From Porogramme epimiltina (lineage: Eukaryota; Basidiomycota; Agaricomycetes; Polyporales; Polyporaceae): a DNA stretch of 64,000 bases. Every line of letters starts with the position of its first letter. Position 1 is the stretch's first letter. Below, one piece after another: positions 22,656 through 34,802 of this stretch. A program made the position numbers and the translations under genes. The stretch spans positions 1-64,000 of the forward strand of contig FTLJ01000094.1 of assembly GCA_900155495.1 (NCBI GenBank), given 5' to 3'. The notes under the pieces were generated by a model, which did no database searches, was not told where the DNA came from, and was given only the letters and a program-made list of their open reading frames with translations.

Positions 22656-24724
22656 ATAGCATATGGCCACGTTTCTCGAGCAACCTCAGGGTGGGAGATG
22701 CACCCTAGGTCCTACGATGTTGGTGTAAACGGTTAGAACGCATCCATAGAACATGTTATAATGTTAAGGATGCGTACGTTGGTATGTGGCGACAGTGCCG
22801 ACGCGTCACTGGCATGAGGTCGCGCGACGCTGCACTCCGGGCCGCCGCCCCCCACCGGAGCAGGGCCGGGTGGCAAGTGCCTCTGTGAAGGTGCGACGTG
22901 GGGATGGCGCCGCATGCGCATGGCGGCAGACGTACCGGGGGCACGAGCTGGTGCTTCTACAGGACGTCGTCGAGCTTTACCATGCGGTGGGAAGGAGGCC
23001 TGCAGGGCTGCATCGCACAGAAGTGCTTGAGGCGGCTATTTGCTGTGATCAAGACCAAGCGCGCGCTGTTCTCCTCGATCGCCACGTCATCGCCTGACGC
23101 GGCGCAGTGCTGCGGCGGCCGTTCACGGCAAGTAAAACGCTGGCCGATGGCTGCGTTGGAGGAAACGCTCGCAGCGCCTTCTAGAGCGTGCAGTGCACAC
23201 TACACCGTGTCAGGGTCGTCAATCGTTGAATTTCAGGACATCTGTATTCCTCATGGACAATTTCACGCGCAAGGCGACTTGGGGAACATAATGCTCTTTC
23301 TGTCTCATATCGCCCACTCTAAGTGGTACCACATGACACAAGGTCTCCAACTTGTATGACTTTCCTACAGAGCTTGGGCGGGCAATGCAGGCGCTAAACG
23401 AAAGGGACTAGTAGCGAAATGTGAGCATTTAGGACATCCTGGGATTCATTTCAGACTCACCGCGCTACAACTACGTGCATGCGTTCAGAGGTTCCATGAG
23501 GTGCTACATGACTCGTGGAGGCGGGGCATCCCTGTCTACCGCAAAAAACTTCTGTGGACTAGACCAAGCTTTGAAGTATAACGAGCCCATTGCTGGTCAC
23601 GATACTGCCTTAGTAATGGAACCGTATGGTGCGAGAAGCTTTGGCCACCCTGTCGGAGCATACCAAGTGAACGTACCGTTTCCGCCCCCAGGTGTCCGAA
23701 AGGTCAACACGTTGGATTCTCGGGCCGACTTGCTGCCGCACTCCCGGATAACCCTCCATGGCCTTCAAGTCTTGCCATTTGCAGAATCGGGGGAATGAAG
23801 TGTGTGGCGGAGCCGTTAGCGGTACTGAGGGCACCCACAGTTATCATTGCGCCGAAAGTATAGAACGGAGCAAGGGATAAGATATTGGTTGAGGGGCAAG
23901 TGGACCGTACTAGTAGAGAGCCCTGCCGCATAAAAGGGAAATTGTTCAGCAAGCGCTGTCGGCTATGTCAGCCCAGGGCCAACCCGGGATTCGGAACAAG
24001 TCCGGTCCGTGCACCCGGCGACAGCTCCCACAGTGCACACCTCCACCGCTTTCTTCTCGCACTGGGCAGGCCGTTCGAGGTTGGCGCCGGTTTATCCACA
24101 GCAAAGCTGAGGCTTGGAATACTTCCTGGACATGACCTCCACAGGCAGACAGCGAGCACGCTGCACACAATTTAACATAAGGGTCTTGCGCCATTTCAGT
24201 GCGCGGATGGACTGGCGCATAAGATAAGCAAGCACGCCAACGTTCGAGCAAAACTTCCTTGCTTTACTATGGATTGCACACCGCGGTTCTACATGCGGCT
24301 TATAGACCAATATAACATGCACTAATGAAGCATGAAAGGAGTAGTCCGGGAAAAGCGCGCCAACGGGGATCTCGCGATTATCCTGGGAGCGATGTACTGC
24401 CGCAGCGGTAGATATTTTTCTATTACGGCGTGCCACGTTGACCAAATATGTATCGTATCATCAATTTAGGAACGTTCGTCGTTATTTCGTAGAGTACATC
24501 ATATCATCGGATGTGCAACTAAGACCAAACGTGACGTCGTCCGCGTTGAATGCTACGAGTGCTCTCTTTTTCGTGTCCCAGGCCCTGACGGTGAGGACAC
24601 TGATATATCTACATGACCCTATTCCCTATACCTCTAGTCTTTGTCCCTGAAAGTGGGCTGTCAATACCTCAATGGCACCGACACTGGGATTCAACGTTGA
24701 TCGTGATGGTGAGCGGAATTGAAT
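22656..24724. other. Gene-poor region next to the truncated DUF6534 copy A
   Basis: A GC-rich island at 22.77-23.2 kb holds frames on both strands, but none has family resemblance or a supported splice pattern. The right edge at about 24725 is the point where copy A stops matching its paralogues. Confidence 0.45.
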
Positions 24725-24728
24725 GCTT

Positions 24729-26826
24729 CTAAGCTCTCACCGTGAGCTCCACGCCACCCATGGAGGGCTCCGAACGCGGTATGTTCATGATTGCTGACGT
24801 CGAAAGGATTAGTCCCCGTGCGCGCCTCCCCAGAGACTCGCGGGAGTTTAGACTAGTAAGGACAGGTGCAAGTGAGTGGCAAGGTGTGATGCGCAAGTTC
24901 GAGGCAGCTAAACTTACGCCGCCAGCAGGGATATTGCGTAGACTTCAAGGAAGATTAATATCAGCACGAAAGAATGCATACACCGATAATGTACGGACGC
25001 ACGCTTCGTAGTGACGATATCGATCGCGACGTAGACCAGGTTTCCGGGCATCACGATGGCCTGGGGGTTCTTTAAACACTAAGCGGGATATGTTGGGACA
25101 GGAGCTCACAAATATGAACGATACAATGTTGAAAATGCTGTGGGGGGATGTGATAGTCAGCTTCTACCCTGAAGAATGGAGTGAAAGAATGTGCACTCCG
25201 TAAGAAGTCCTATGTCCTCATTGTCAATATGGCATCGGATATCTATCAAGAAGCTCAAAAACTCACCAGTGTTGATCGAGTAGAGGATCAGAATGTCAAG
25301 AACCGAGTCCGATCTGCCCATGGCCACGTCAGACAGCGGACATAGGTTTACATCATGATAAATATTCGTACTGCTGCACTCCAGTGCGGCTGCGATGGAG
25401 AGAAATAACGAGCGTAACCGTGAGGATAGTGTCGGCCAGCGCCGCAGTGCCGACGCCAGCAGAGTTAGCCCACCGAAACTAGGTTTTTGAGGCAGTCATA
25501 AGAACCGATACTATCTGAAGTAAGGGGTAAATCAGACTTACATCGCCTTCCCCTAAGTAACCTCCATGGAGGAACCTAGTTGCGCGAAGGTCAATGTGTG
25601 ACTGAACGTTGATTTGGGTAAAGGAAGCTTCACAGCAGAAATGTCGCCGCTGGATGGTAAAAGGTATTTTCAGTAACAATTGCCTATCATGGAGACCATC
25701 AAGAAGTAGCCCACTGAAAGTGAATGCTGTGTCGCGGAGCGAATTGATAAACCCTTCATGATATGATCAAGTCACAGAGACATACCTAGTTGGGCGAGGA
25801 GGAGCAAACCCTAATAAACAACGGTGGCCAGATCCTCTCCGCTTATCATCACCAAAATATACAGACTTACGGACAGTACAGCGATAATTCTGTGCTTGTG
25901 GACAACTGGGTGGAGAATAAGTCATTGCAGGGGCGGGAGCAGACGTCTCTCATACACACGTAGACCCTATGCAGGAAGAATCTGCAGTATGCTTTAGCAA
26001 GCTCTGAATAGACGTCAAGAGCGTCGCGAAATGACTTACAGTTGGGACAGGAAGACGACAGTTCCCTATCGCGGGTGCAGGGAGTGTGGATCAGCTCAGA
26101 AATCCTGAAAGATGGATAACAAGGAGGACTCACTGCAGAGGCCCCAAGGACCTACCAACATGCCGGCTAAGGTAAGAACCCAAGCACTGTAGAAAGAATG
26201 TAGATCCCTTACATTGACAGACCTAGAGCATGCCATATAAGCATCTATCCAAGTAATTGAACGCTAGGGCTTACCATATGCCTACAGTAAGTCCGATAGG
26301 ATTTGCGAAGTTAGTCACCAGATAGACGTAGCTGTTAAAGGGCGTGGTATGCATATTGGAGTGGCGGGGCATCTTTAGAACTTATTGCTTACCATGCATG
26401 CATGGTGAGAATGCTGAGCAGCGTTTCTAACAACCTGCCAATACGAGCCCCACACGAGTTAGGCAATTGCCGGTAGGCTCGAGTTGGGGGAGCAAACGGA
26501 GCGCTCACAGAACACACGCGACCTAGAGTCAAAGGTATCACTAACAGACCTCTGAGACCTAGCATAGAGCCCTCACCAAAATCTTCAACGGCCACCTCTC
26601 TTTAGGATAGGTGCGGAAGTAGTTGAATGCTTGGCGAATGATACAACCATATTGCCTGGAAAGAGAAAATTAGCATTTCCTACTTGGAGGGAAGCGCGTA
26701 CGGAAGAACGGACACAAGGCCGATGAATGTACCGATGAGGATGGCGCCAAAAGTGTCATTAAGGGACGGTATAGCGAAAGCGAGGGGAACGCCTTCGGGA
26801 AGAGGGTTTGACGGGACTGCGGGCAT
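24729..26826 (-). CDS. DUF6534 membrane protein, copy A (last exon missing)
   Basis: ATG 26826 opens MPAVPSNPLPEGVPLAFAIP, then the family start SLNDTFGAILIGTFIGLV. The same exon chain as copy B (42402) can be followed on the minus strand: QYGCII and FNYFRTYPKERWPLK, GASAGTVVFLSQL, FFLHRV, FRWANSAGVGTAALADTIL, SDSVLDILILYSINT, and the GDIV block through SRESLGRRARG. All checked splice sites are kept. The paralogues then splice into a final exon with MHRLEVRV; in A the sequence diverges just after the donor at 24740, so that exon is absent. Without splicing, translation ends at a TAG at 24731-24729, about 35 residues short. DUF6534 proteins have about seven helices and unknown function. The loss may be tolerated, since the missing part is a cytosolic-type tail. 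Confidence 0.8.
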
Positions 26827-27548
26827 TGCAGAAGGTATGGCACTTGGGTCCTTTGGGAGACTACAAACGAGGGATTTTATAATGACTCTTCAGGCTCTTG
26901 TGTTCCCCCTTGGGGTCTTGTGTCGATGAGACGCACACGGTGCTAAGACGGTCGCGGTCTGCATCGGTGCGTCGTGCTTCGCATTAGAATATCCATGCAG
27001 ACTCATCATCGGAGGTAAGATTGTCGTCACGCGGCAATAGCGACCGCGGATGAGACGGAGCTGTGTACCGCTTCAAGTGAGCTCGATGACATGCTCAACG
27101 AGCAGATCCCGCTGGGCGGGGTCTAATGAATGGCCTATCTGGTGGGCGGAGCATTGGACGAAATCATCGTAATGGGGAAACAAGTATAGAATCGGCAGAA
27201 GAAGAAGGGAGTACCATTACATGCTCGGTCCCACACGGCTCAGTTTGAAAGAAGGAGTAACTGAGGTGAGTAGGGCATCTAAAATCCGATCGGGTCCGCG
27301 CAAGGCTTGGGGTGTAGAGGCCAGCAGATCGAGATGGCGAGCAGCACGGTGAACTTGCTTTTGATGGTTTATCATCTGAGCGGAAGCTGAGTTGCCAAAA
27401 ATGAGTGTGGCGCGGGGTTCCCAGTGGGAAAACGGGAATGTTGAACAGCACTCCATGAGAGTTTGGAAGAAGGACAATGATGCAGCGACTCGGAGGACAG
27501 AGAAAAAGCGCTCTGCCAGGCACTGCAGCAGCGTGTTTTTGAAAAATG
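26827..27548 (-). promoter_or_regulatory. Promoter block of DUF6534 copy A
   Basis: This block matches the upstream DNA of copies B, C, D and E. A TATAAA box on the minus strand (26880-26875) lies about 50 bp before the ATG, and the bases just before the ATG (GTGCCATAC-TTCTGCA) are nearly fixed in all copies. The conservation of so much non-coding DNA suggests recent duplication, shared control, or both. Confidence 0.6.
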
Positions 27549-27620
27549 TTCCGACACGGGGAATCGAACCCCGGGCTATCGCGTGAGAGGCGATAATGTT
27601 AGCCACTACACCATATCGGA
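27549..27620 (-). tRNA. tRNA-Glu (anticodon CTC)
   Basis: The minus strand from 27620 folds as a tRNA: acceptor TCCGATA pairs with TGTCGGA (one G-T pair). The anticodon stem ATCGC/GCGAT encloses loop CTCTCAC, giving anticodon CTC. The T arm is CGGGG-TTCGATT-CCCCG. A T5 run follows just downstream, suiting RNA polymerase III termination. There is no intron. It is identical to the copy at 41556-41627 and lies 110 bp from the RRP45 start, facing away. Confidence 0.95.
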
Positions 27621-27729
27621 TATGTCTTGGTACATCCAGCACTTACCATAACAGTGACTGAAGGGTGTCTTCAGTGCATCATCTTCTGCTCACCTCCATA
27701 CTCTCTTGTTACGCTACCTCTTCACCAAC

Positions 27730-28857
27730 ATGCCTCGTCCGCCCTCACCCTCAATACCTGAGAAAGAGTTTGTATATGGCGCCCTGAAAAAGTCGCTTCG
27801 CCTCGACGGCCGTGCCATGCTTGAGATGCGTACGCCATCTTTTACCTTCGGTCCGGAGCTTGGCTGGGTCGAGTGCGCGATGGGCAAGACGCAGTCAGTA
27901 CGCTCCCTTCTTCTCTTGCCTCCTCGCGCTCACTACAGCATCCCTTACAGGGTGCTCGCGCAAGTGGATGGGAAGATGGTGCGCCCGACACCCGAGCGGC
28001 CGCTCGAGGGCATCATCACGATCCACTCGGAGCTCTCGCCCATGGCGTCGAACGAGTACGAGCCCGGCCGGTAGGTGCGTGCATCTCCTTCCGTGACTCC
28101 GCTGCACCTCACATGTGCGCATCTTTCTCGTAGACCGTCGGACCAGGAGGTGACCCTCACGCGCATGCTGGACAAGGTACTTAGGCGGAGCGACACGGTG
28201 GACAAGGAGAGTTTGTGTGTGCTCGCGGGTCAGAGGGTGCGTTTCGGTTTTCTGTGAGGGTGATGTGCGGAGATGTCTTATCCCCCACGTAGGTGTGGCA
28301 CATCCGACTCACGATCCACATCCTGGCCGACGCCGGGAACATGGTCGACTGTGCGTGCCTCGCAGGGATTGTCGCGCTCAAACACTTCCGGAGACCAGAT
28401 GTCGAAGTCGTTGGAGAGGAGGTGACAATAGTACGTGCTCCTCCCTCCCTCCCCCGTCCAAACGCATATATACCGTCCCTACGCCGTCCTTTCCCTTCCA
28501 ATATCCCTACTTACGCCTCGCGCCACCCAGCACCACCCATCAGAACGCGCGCCCGTCCCACTATCAATGCACCACACGCCCTTCTGTCTCACCTTTGCCT
28601 TCTTCCCCGACGCCTCCACGCCACCCCTCCTCGACCCCTCTCACCTCGAAGAGACGCTCAGCGCGGGGCTCCTCACTGTCGCGCTCAACGCGCAGCGCGA
28701 GCTCTGCGTGGTGCAAAAAGCGGGCGGCACGCCTCTACCGCCCGACGCCATCCTGGGGGCCATGGACGTCGCCGTCGTAAAGGTGCGCGAGCTCGACAAA
28801 CTCGTCGAGGCGCGCCTTCAGGAAGATTGGAAGGGCAGGAACGTAGAGGTGCGGTAG
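27730..28857 (+). CDS. RRP45: RRP45 / EXOSC9, RNA exosome core subunit
   Basis: Five exons: 27730-27893, 27951-28070, 28134-28236, 28293-28430, 28531-28857; 852 nt, 283 residues. It aligns along the RNase PH fold of EXOSC9: LKKSLRLDGRAMLEMR, GWVECAMGKTQVLAQVDGK, EGIITIHSELSPMA, DKESLCVLAGQRVWHIRL, IVALKHFRRPDVEVVGEEVT, and PVPLSMHHTPFCLTFAFF. HFRRPDV and the HHTPFC motif point to RRP45 rather than RRP42, 43 or 46. It lacks the long acidic and basic tail of the human protein and is close to yeast Rrp45 in length. It forms part of the six-subunit ring of the exosome, which processes and degrades RNA. It is convergent with the next gene. Confidence 0.95.
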
Positions 28858-29192
28858 TGGCCGCTGAGACGGGTGTCGCACAGGAGTACTTAGCAGCTGC
28901 AAGCTTCGGAGAAGTGTTTATAGAGGAGAGCACGAGAAGGCATGCATAGATTCGGCATCGCGCCGTGGCGCGGAAAACGTGCGTATAGCATATGTACAAC
29001 AAGGAATAAGTAAATAACGAGTGTGTGGCAATCAAGAGTTCCGCGATCCGCGTGCGGCATCATGAAATGCAAGTGAAATAGTACAGGTCTACATGTAGGG
29101 CGATGCATAACGAGTGTGGGGCTGATGTCCATGTTGTACCAACAACGCGAGCCTGACGTCCTTTCCCTCCCCTCGCGTGACGCCACCGCGCC

Positions 29193-31642
29193 TCAACGCG
29201 GGCCTTCCGTCGCGTCGTACGGCGGCGGCAAGTGCGGCATAATCTCTGCCCACTGCTGCAGGAGCGCCGGCGACATTGGGCCCGCCGAGCGCACGGAGTG
29301 CCCGTCCGTCGCACGCGCCGAGCGCGAGCCCGTGGTTCCCGTCAGCGCCGTGCGCACGCTCGGGCTCCGCGCGCCCGAGGGCGACATGAGCGAGCCCGGC
29401 GCTGTCGTGACGACGGGCGAGCCCGTGAGGATGAGCGGGCGCGGGACCCATCGGGTCTGCTCCCGCGTCTGCGTCTGCGTGCGCGCGTACGCCTGCGGCT
29501 TCTCGATCGAGTCCCGGCGGCGGCGGCTGACGCGGAGCGGCGCGGTGCCGCCGCCCCTCGTTCCCGCCTCGCGCGGGTCGGGCGGCCACTGCGGGGAGTC
29601 GGGCGAGCTGGACGCGTGCACGAGGCACGAGTCGCACGCCGTGTGCGACGACGCGGTGCTTGCGACGCTCGCCGGGCGGAAGAGGCTCCCCATGCTCAAG
29701 CTCAGGCTCAAGCTCGCGCGCGAGTGAGACCGCGAGTGCGAGAACGAGTGCGAGGTGGGCGAGCCGGGGCCGGGGGCGACGGTGACGGGTGGGGGGCGGC
29801 GCGGGGTCGTGCGCATGCGCGTGAACGAGCGGTGGAGGGCGTCGACCTCGGCGACGATCGGGTCGGGTTCGTCGGTGCCCCCGAGCCAATTCGCGGCCTC
29901 GGCTGTGGCGTAGTCGGGGAGGGGCATGCACGAGAAGCCACCGCAGCCGTGCGGGCACGCCATGGGTGCCGCGTGAGGCAGGAGGAACGCGCGGTCCGCG
30001 GTGGGCGTTGAGGAGCTGTGGTTTCGGGTGTGCCCGAGGATGTAGTCCGATAAGCGTTTTGGCTTGGATGTTTGCTTGGTCGGATAGAAGGGGCGGGCCT
30101 CGGTGAGCTTGCGCTCGGCGGCGGCGTTTCTCCGGAGGGTGGAGATGATCTTCCAGAGTACGATAGTGAACACGAAGAAACCGAAGACGCCTGCACAGAT
30201 GGAAACGACGAGGATGGTGCGTCTCGGCTGTGGGGGATCCGGCGGGGACGACCTTATCAAGAACGTGTTCAGTGAGCTGATCTTGGTGACATAGGAGATA
30301 GGAGATGCTCACAGGGGGGGTTGGGCGGTACGAGCGTCTACCAGGATCTGACTATGGGAAATGCTCATCCTCGGGGGGCCAGAGGAGACAGGGTTATTCT
30401 CGACGCGCAGCGTGTGGTTGCCATCAATGAGGTTGTCCTTAAAGTAGAGAACGTGAGACGCGTTCGTTGCCGGGTCAATGGCAGTGTTTGGCGTAAGCGT
30501 TACGTCGGCTTGTCCATCGAGCGAGATGCTCAAGGGGGCACTGGCGCCGTCCAGCGTGCCGTAAAGGACAATACCTCCACCTGTGTGCTATGCTCAGACT
30601 GGTTTGACACACAATGTGAGCGCAAGCTCTCACCCTAGTCAATGAGTCGCGTTAGCAAGTGTGCGTATTGTATCAGAAGTAGACGTACAGTAAAGTTCAA
30701 CTCAAGGAACCCTAAGCTGTTGTTGGTAGAGCTACGGGGCCATCAGCGACTGCGGAAGACGACGGAGGAGACTGCGTACTGGGAGAGCTCGTCCACTTGC
30801 CACGCACTAGGCGTCTGAGGACCCCACATACAGTCTGAACTATTATGGGGCACAACGTCGCCAAGGTCCAATGGACTCTCAAATACCAACTGTAGTATGT
30901 CGTCGTCAGCCACATATGCACGCAAATAGGGATGGAAGGAGGAGTTCTCGTGCTGCTGCTATCCGCACGGGTACGGGCCTACTCGTGCCCGACCCGTGTT
31001 ATGCCCCATTCGCGTAGCAAATGCCTTAACAGATACCAAGACACTCACGTATTCAAAGTCCAAGATTGCATGCTCCACATCATGACCAGCATTTGTTATC
31101 CGGATGTGGTGGGGGCCGACTACGAGATCTGGGGATTGATACAGAACCTGGTCGAAGATCTCGTCTCCCGAATCATAGCCCTCGTATAGCTGAGGGGGCC
31201 GGTCGTCAAGAATGACTTGGTACCCGCTTGACCACTTCCTGTATCCTCCATGAATCCTACCCCTCCCAGTCAGTGTGCGATCCCGAGATAGCAAGTGAAG
31301 CGTTGCGAGCGTACCAGATCCCTGCAGATCTGTGAGCGGGTGCAATATCGACAATAACTGGAGGTACGCACCTGATCCCCACCACGAGAACGTGAAGCTC
31401 GCGTTGCCCGAGGCAGACGCGTTGGTCGCGTGATAGCTTTTCCATGGGTACTCGTCCTGCACGGGCATCACATCGGACACCCATATATCAGCCTTCGGAA
31501 AGCGGGGCTGGACACACCGGAGAGGAGGGTCCGCAGGACGCACCAGATCAGGATCGATGAAGGTCGAAGCTTCGAACCAGGCACTCCGGGGTATATAGGA
31601 AACGAGCGGACTGACGTGTGAGACGGTGATGTTCGCCGGCAT
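29193..31642 (-). CDS. Single-pass surface protein with two beta-sandwich repeats
   Basis: Model (minus): 31642-31368, 31256-31049, 30889-30780, 30731-30689, 30587-30342, 30281-29193; 1971 nt, 656 residues. Two related extracellular repeats are visible, the first with FTFSWWGSGAIHGGYRKWSS and YQVILDD, the second with HSTNNSLGFLELNFT and GGGIVLYGTL then LSISLDG. Both are rich in N-X-S/T sites. A single hydrophobic helix follows (TILVVSICAGVFGFFVFTIV), then a long Ser/Pro/Arg-rich cytoplasmic tail. This plan (galactose-binding-like repeats plus one helix) is common and unnamed in Agaricomycetes. No cleaved signal peptide is seen at the chosen start, so a further 5' exon is possible. The junction near 30688-30580 has two in-frame solutions, one using a one-nucleotide exon at 30634. 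Confidence 0.8.
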
Positions 31643-32391
31643 CCCGTATCACTGAGAGACGCGGCCAGCGGCGGGGGGAGGAGTGGGCGAAGCGGAGGGG
31701 GGGACGGAGTCGAGGTGGGAGGAGAGAGAGCCTTGAGGACGACGGGGCGTCGGCAGAACAGGGCGATGGCAGCAGGCGAGATGCTCGGGGGTCGACAGGA
31801 GAGGGGAATTCGGGGACAGGGCATCACGTCGAGAGCGCAGGCCACCGTGTTGATGAGGCGTCGACGTCGATGAGTTCGTGCATCATGCTGAACAAACCTA
31901 GACAGTTGTTCTAAATCCGCGGCATGAGATCGTAGAATTCAGGCTGCACTCACCCACGGGATGCGTCTGTTTCGCGGTGGTATTGACGAACTGAAACATG
32001 GACAACAAGGCAAGCAGGAGGGCGTGGATCGGAAAGCGATGCGGCTTGGTGAGGAGGGAGGCGGTGGGCGAGAAGGCGGTCCAGTGGCAGAGAGCGGGCG
32101 TCTGCCAAAGAAGCTTGGTTAATTTCCCAGCCCGCTAAGATTGGAAACCCGGATCAGGTGGACGCCACGACGGAGAGGCATTCCCAGCAGGCCGCTTGCC
32201 CACTCCCCCCCCCCGCCAAAGTTTGAACCATCGCATGTCCTCGTCCCTCGGGTCGGCTGCAAACTCCGTCTCATCGCCCTCCAGGCCCTCACCTCGACTC
32301 AGCGTTCGTTTTGGCAGAGTCTACCGCGTCGCGGGATTCCGACCACTCCGCCGTCGTATACGTAGTGTCGGTCTCAAGACGCAAGAGTGGA

Positions 32392-32463
32392 ACGACAGCG
32401 AGATGTCCTGCAAAGACGACAGCGAGATGTCCTGCAAAGACGACAGCGAGATGTCCTGCAAAA
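32392..32463. repeat. Tandem repeat, 3 x 24 bp
   Basis: Three consecutive, nearly perfect copies of a 24-bp unit (contains ACGACAGCGAGATGTCCTGC) differ only in the last base. The unit is a multiple of three, so any frame through it stays open. Whether it is coding is unclear. Confidence 0.9.
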
Positions 32464-33527
32464 ACGACGCTCCGGTGGCGTGCCGGCGTAGGCCTTGTGA
32501 AGCCGGTGGACTTCGGGCAGCTCGGTGACGAACTTGTCGCCAACATCGCGATTAGGTGGTAGGGATATGTGATCTCTTGACCCTCGCCTGCGTAATTGCA
32601 GAAGTTATGAGTAGTCAGGGCAGACATTTGATGACAGGAGACACTGACCGCTGGCGGGCTATGGGGGGACTCCGACCCTTCGAGCCGGTCGTCCGACTTG
32701 GACGCCGCATTCCACGTCAGCGCCTCCGAGCTTGAGAAAATGACATCATCGGCCCGGTCTTGCACATCTTGCACACGCCGGTCACTTTCAGGGGCACCCG
32801 GGCAATGCCCGAGCCGACGAGCTGAAGTGGTCCGTCACAGCATCTATGGACTTCGGCCCCATGGCGAAACACGGGGCGATTGTACCTTTAGGAACGGCAG
32901 CATTAATTTGCTAGCGCTTCTGCCGAGAGCCTGAGCGAGCTTTACTTATAGGGGCTAGCAAGCAGAAGGGACGAACCGTGGTCACTTCATATTGGCTGTC
33001 GCCTCTGTTCAGAGATTTCGATGAGCGCATTTTGAGTAACTGGCGAGACAACGGCTACGGCGTTCCTGCGTGTTCCTGGGCCGGGGACCCTGGCCAACGC
33101 TTCTCAACAAGCGATACGTATGGGCGTCTGTTGCTCATGGCAGCCAGGCACTGTAGGCGAAGGGCGTTAACTAGCTTTGCATGATATGAGTATTCGCTGG
33201 AGGAGTCGAAGAGAGCGGAAAGTCTCTGTAAGATGATTCAAATATAACGGAGACGTCAGACAAGAGGTGAGGCCATACCTATGTGGACTTCTGCATTGTA
33301 GGCCGACTATATGCGCTGTATGGTACTCGCCGGACCAGAGAGCACATCGGATGGTTCGCCCAGGAATCACCTGCTTAAAGTCGCATCATGCTACGAACAT
33401 TGTGGTTGATGAGGCCTTGGAAAGGAGATTGATCCTTCAATGCACTGCAGCTTGATGAAGACTGGGAGTAGAAGATGAGTGTTAGGACGAAGAGCGTGCT
33501 TTTCTATGTCCGCACCCAATTTGATTT

Positions 33528-33551
33528 CGAAGGTATATGCATATACCTTCG
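33528..33551. repeat. Perfect 24-bp palindrome
   Basis: CGAAGGTATATG is followed immediately by its reverse complement CATATACCTTCG, with no spacer. The symmetry ends abruptly on both sides. It lies in non-coding, AT-richer DNA. Confidence 0.9.
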
Positions 33552-34802
33552 TTTTGTGAACCGAGCAGTGGCGTTATAGACTATAAGCAGAAGAGCGTCG
33601 GCCAGCAACGCTGAGCTGACTCGCCACCATCCTCACATTCGTTTTTCTCCGAATCTCATATCCTACTAGAGCCCATTCTCTCTTCAAGAATCGACTGCGG
33701 TTTTAACCTACAAACAAGCGTAATATCAAGAGTCATAAGAGGACTTGGACAACGCAGCAACACTGAAATTCGATCATCATCTATCGTTCGCTGCACTTGT
33801 ATAGTGCACTCCTGATGTGTGGTGTGTGGAAGACAGCGCATTCGATATAAATGCGAAGCCTTCAAGATGCTGGGGACAACAAGGACACGGCGGCATAACG
33901 GGCCCGGGCGCAGGCACATGGAGGCGCGCTCGTCGCTCTATGCATCCCTTGAGCCGAGCAAGTTTGAACATAGGGAAAGTGCCTGGCTAACCGTCGCGCG
34001 CGACCACCTCAACGCCCTACATGGACCTAGGCCTGGCGAGTGGCCCTCGGCTGATGAAACTAGTGAGTATAGCTTCATCGCCAGCTCGCGTTGGCCTTCC
34101 CCCAACGTCTTGTGCATGTTTTCCTTACGTCCGAGGACAATAGGAGCAGCTCGCTTTGTTGGTCCATTGGCGACAACATCACACGAGGAGGGAGATGAGC
34201 GAGAGATCGCATGCCGCCGGTGCGTATCTGATCAGAAATACTCGCGGATCTATAACTTAGCCCCGATTGGTGATGGCGGGACATATGGAAGCCTGCAAAA
34301 GTCCCGAGGGCGCCCCTAGAAGCCGCTTCGAACGCCAAACGCAGCATGGATCTGGCACCTCGACGACGACCAAGCCTAAAGTTGCGTGCGGTAGGGACGA
34401 GAAGGAGGAGGCCGGGCGGAGGGACGGAGGTGAGGACGAAGGTGCCCGGAGAGAGGCCCACCTGCGCACACTCGATCGCGGGAGCAACCAAACGCGATCG
34501 GAGACGAAGGTCGGTCGCCGGGACGGCGCGCAGCGAGGACGCCACCAACGACGACGGCGCGCTGCCCCGAGGGGCCGTCGACGACCAGGGCTGGAAGACG
34601 CCTGCTCCTCGCCGCCCGGGAAGCGGTCGGCAATGCAACCGACGCGGCCGCGATACACCTGACTAGCGAAGCCAGCCCGAGCCCCACCACAATCCCAGCT
34701 CCGCACCACCCACGCTTTCTTCTCTCCTTCTCTGCCCTGCACCTCCTCTGCGCCTCTGCTCTCCGGCTTGGCCTCCTCCTTGTACATGCCCCGCTGACCG
34801 AC

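Larger units (their letters stand above)
24725..27620 (-). repeat. Arm A of an inverted segmental duplication (partner 41556-44510)
   Basis: Read on the minus strand, this segment starts with a tRNA-Glu, continues through a promoter block and a DUF6534 gene, and stops in the last DUF6534 intron. The plus strand from 41556 to 44510 has the same order and similar sequence throughout. Outside both ends the two loci differ: upstream of the tRNA 5' end there is no match, and after the shared bases GCTTAGAAGC, arm A continues ATTCAATTCC while arm B continues CTTCTCGCCT. The arms have diverged in introns and flank, while the tRNA is identical. Confidence 0.75.
31643..34802. other. Gene-poor region with small repeats
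   Basis: No gene could be supported. Short stretches look coding, for example a minus-strand exon pair near 32774-32540 with an in-frame splice, and a plus-strand frame at 33867-34063, but neither could be extended into a gene. A triple 24-bp repeat and a 24-bp palindrome lie inside and are listed separately. Confidence 0.45.

Noticed and set aside
29089..30312. A 407-residue minus-strand frame rich in His/Arg/Pro
   Set aside because: It is a shifted-frame shadow of the long last exon of the surface-protein gene and has no hydrophobic helix or family match.
32289..32934. A possible minus-strand exon pair ending KRSHIPTT
   Set aside because: One good intron was found, but no upstream exon gives a continuous protein, so it was left out of the gene list.
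33819..34319. A 166-residue plus-strand frame with a plausible central part
   Set aside because: The central 50 residues look protein-like, but no start, splice chain or homologue could be supported.
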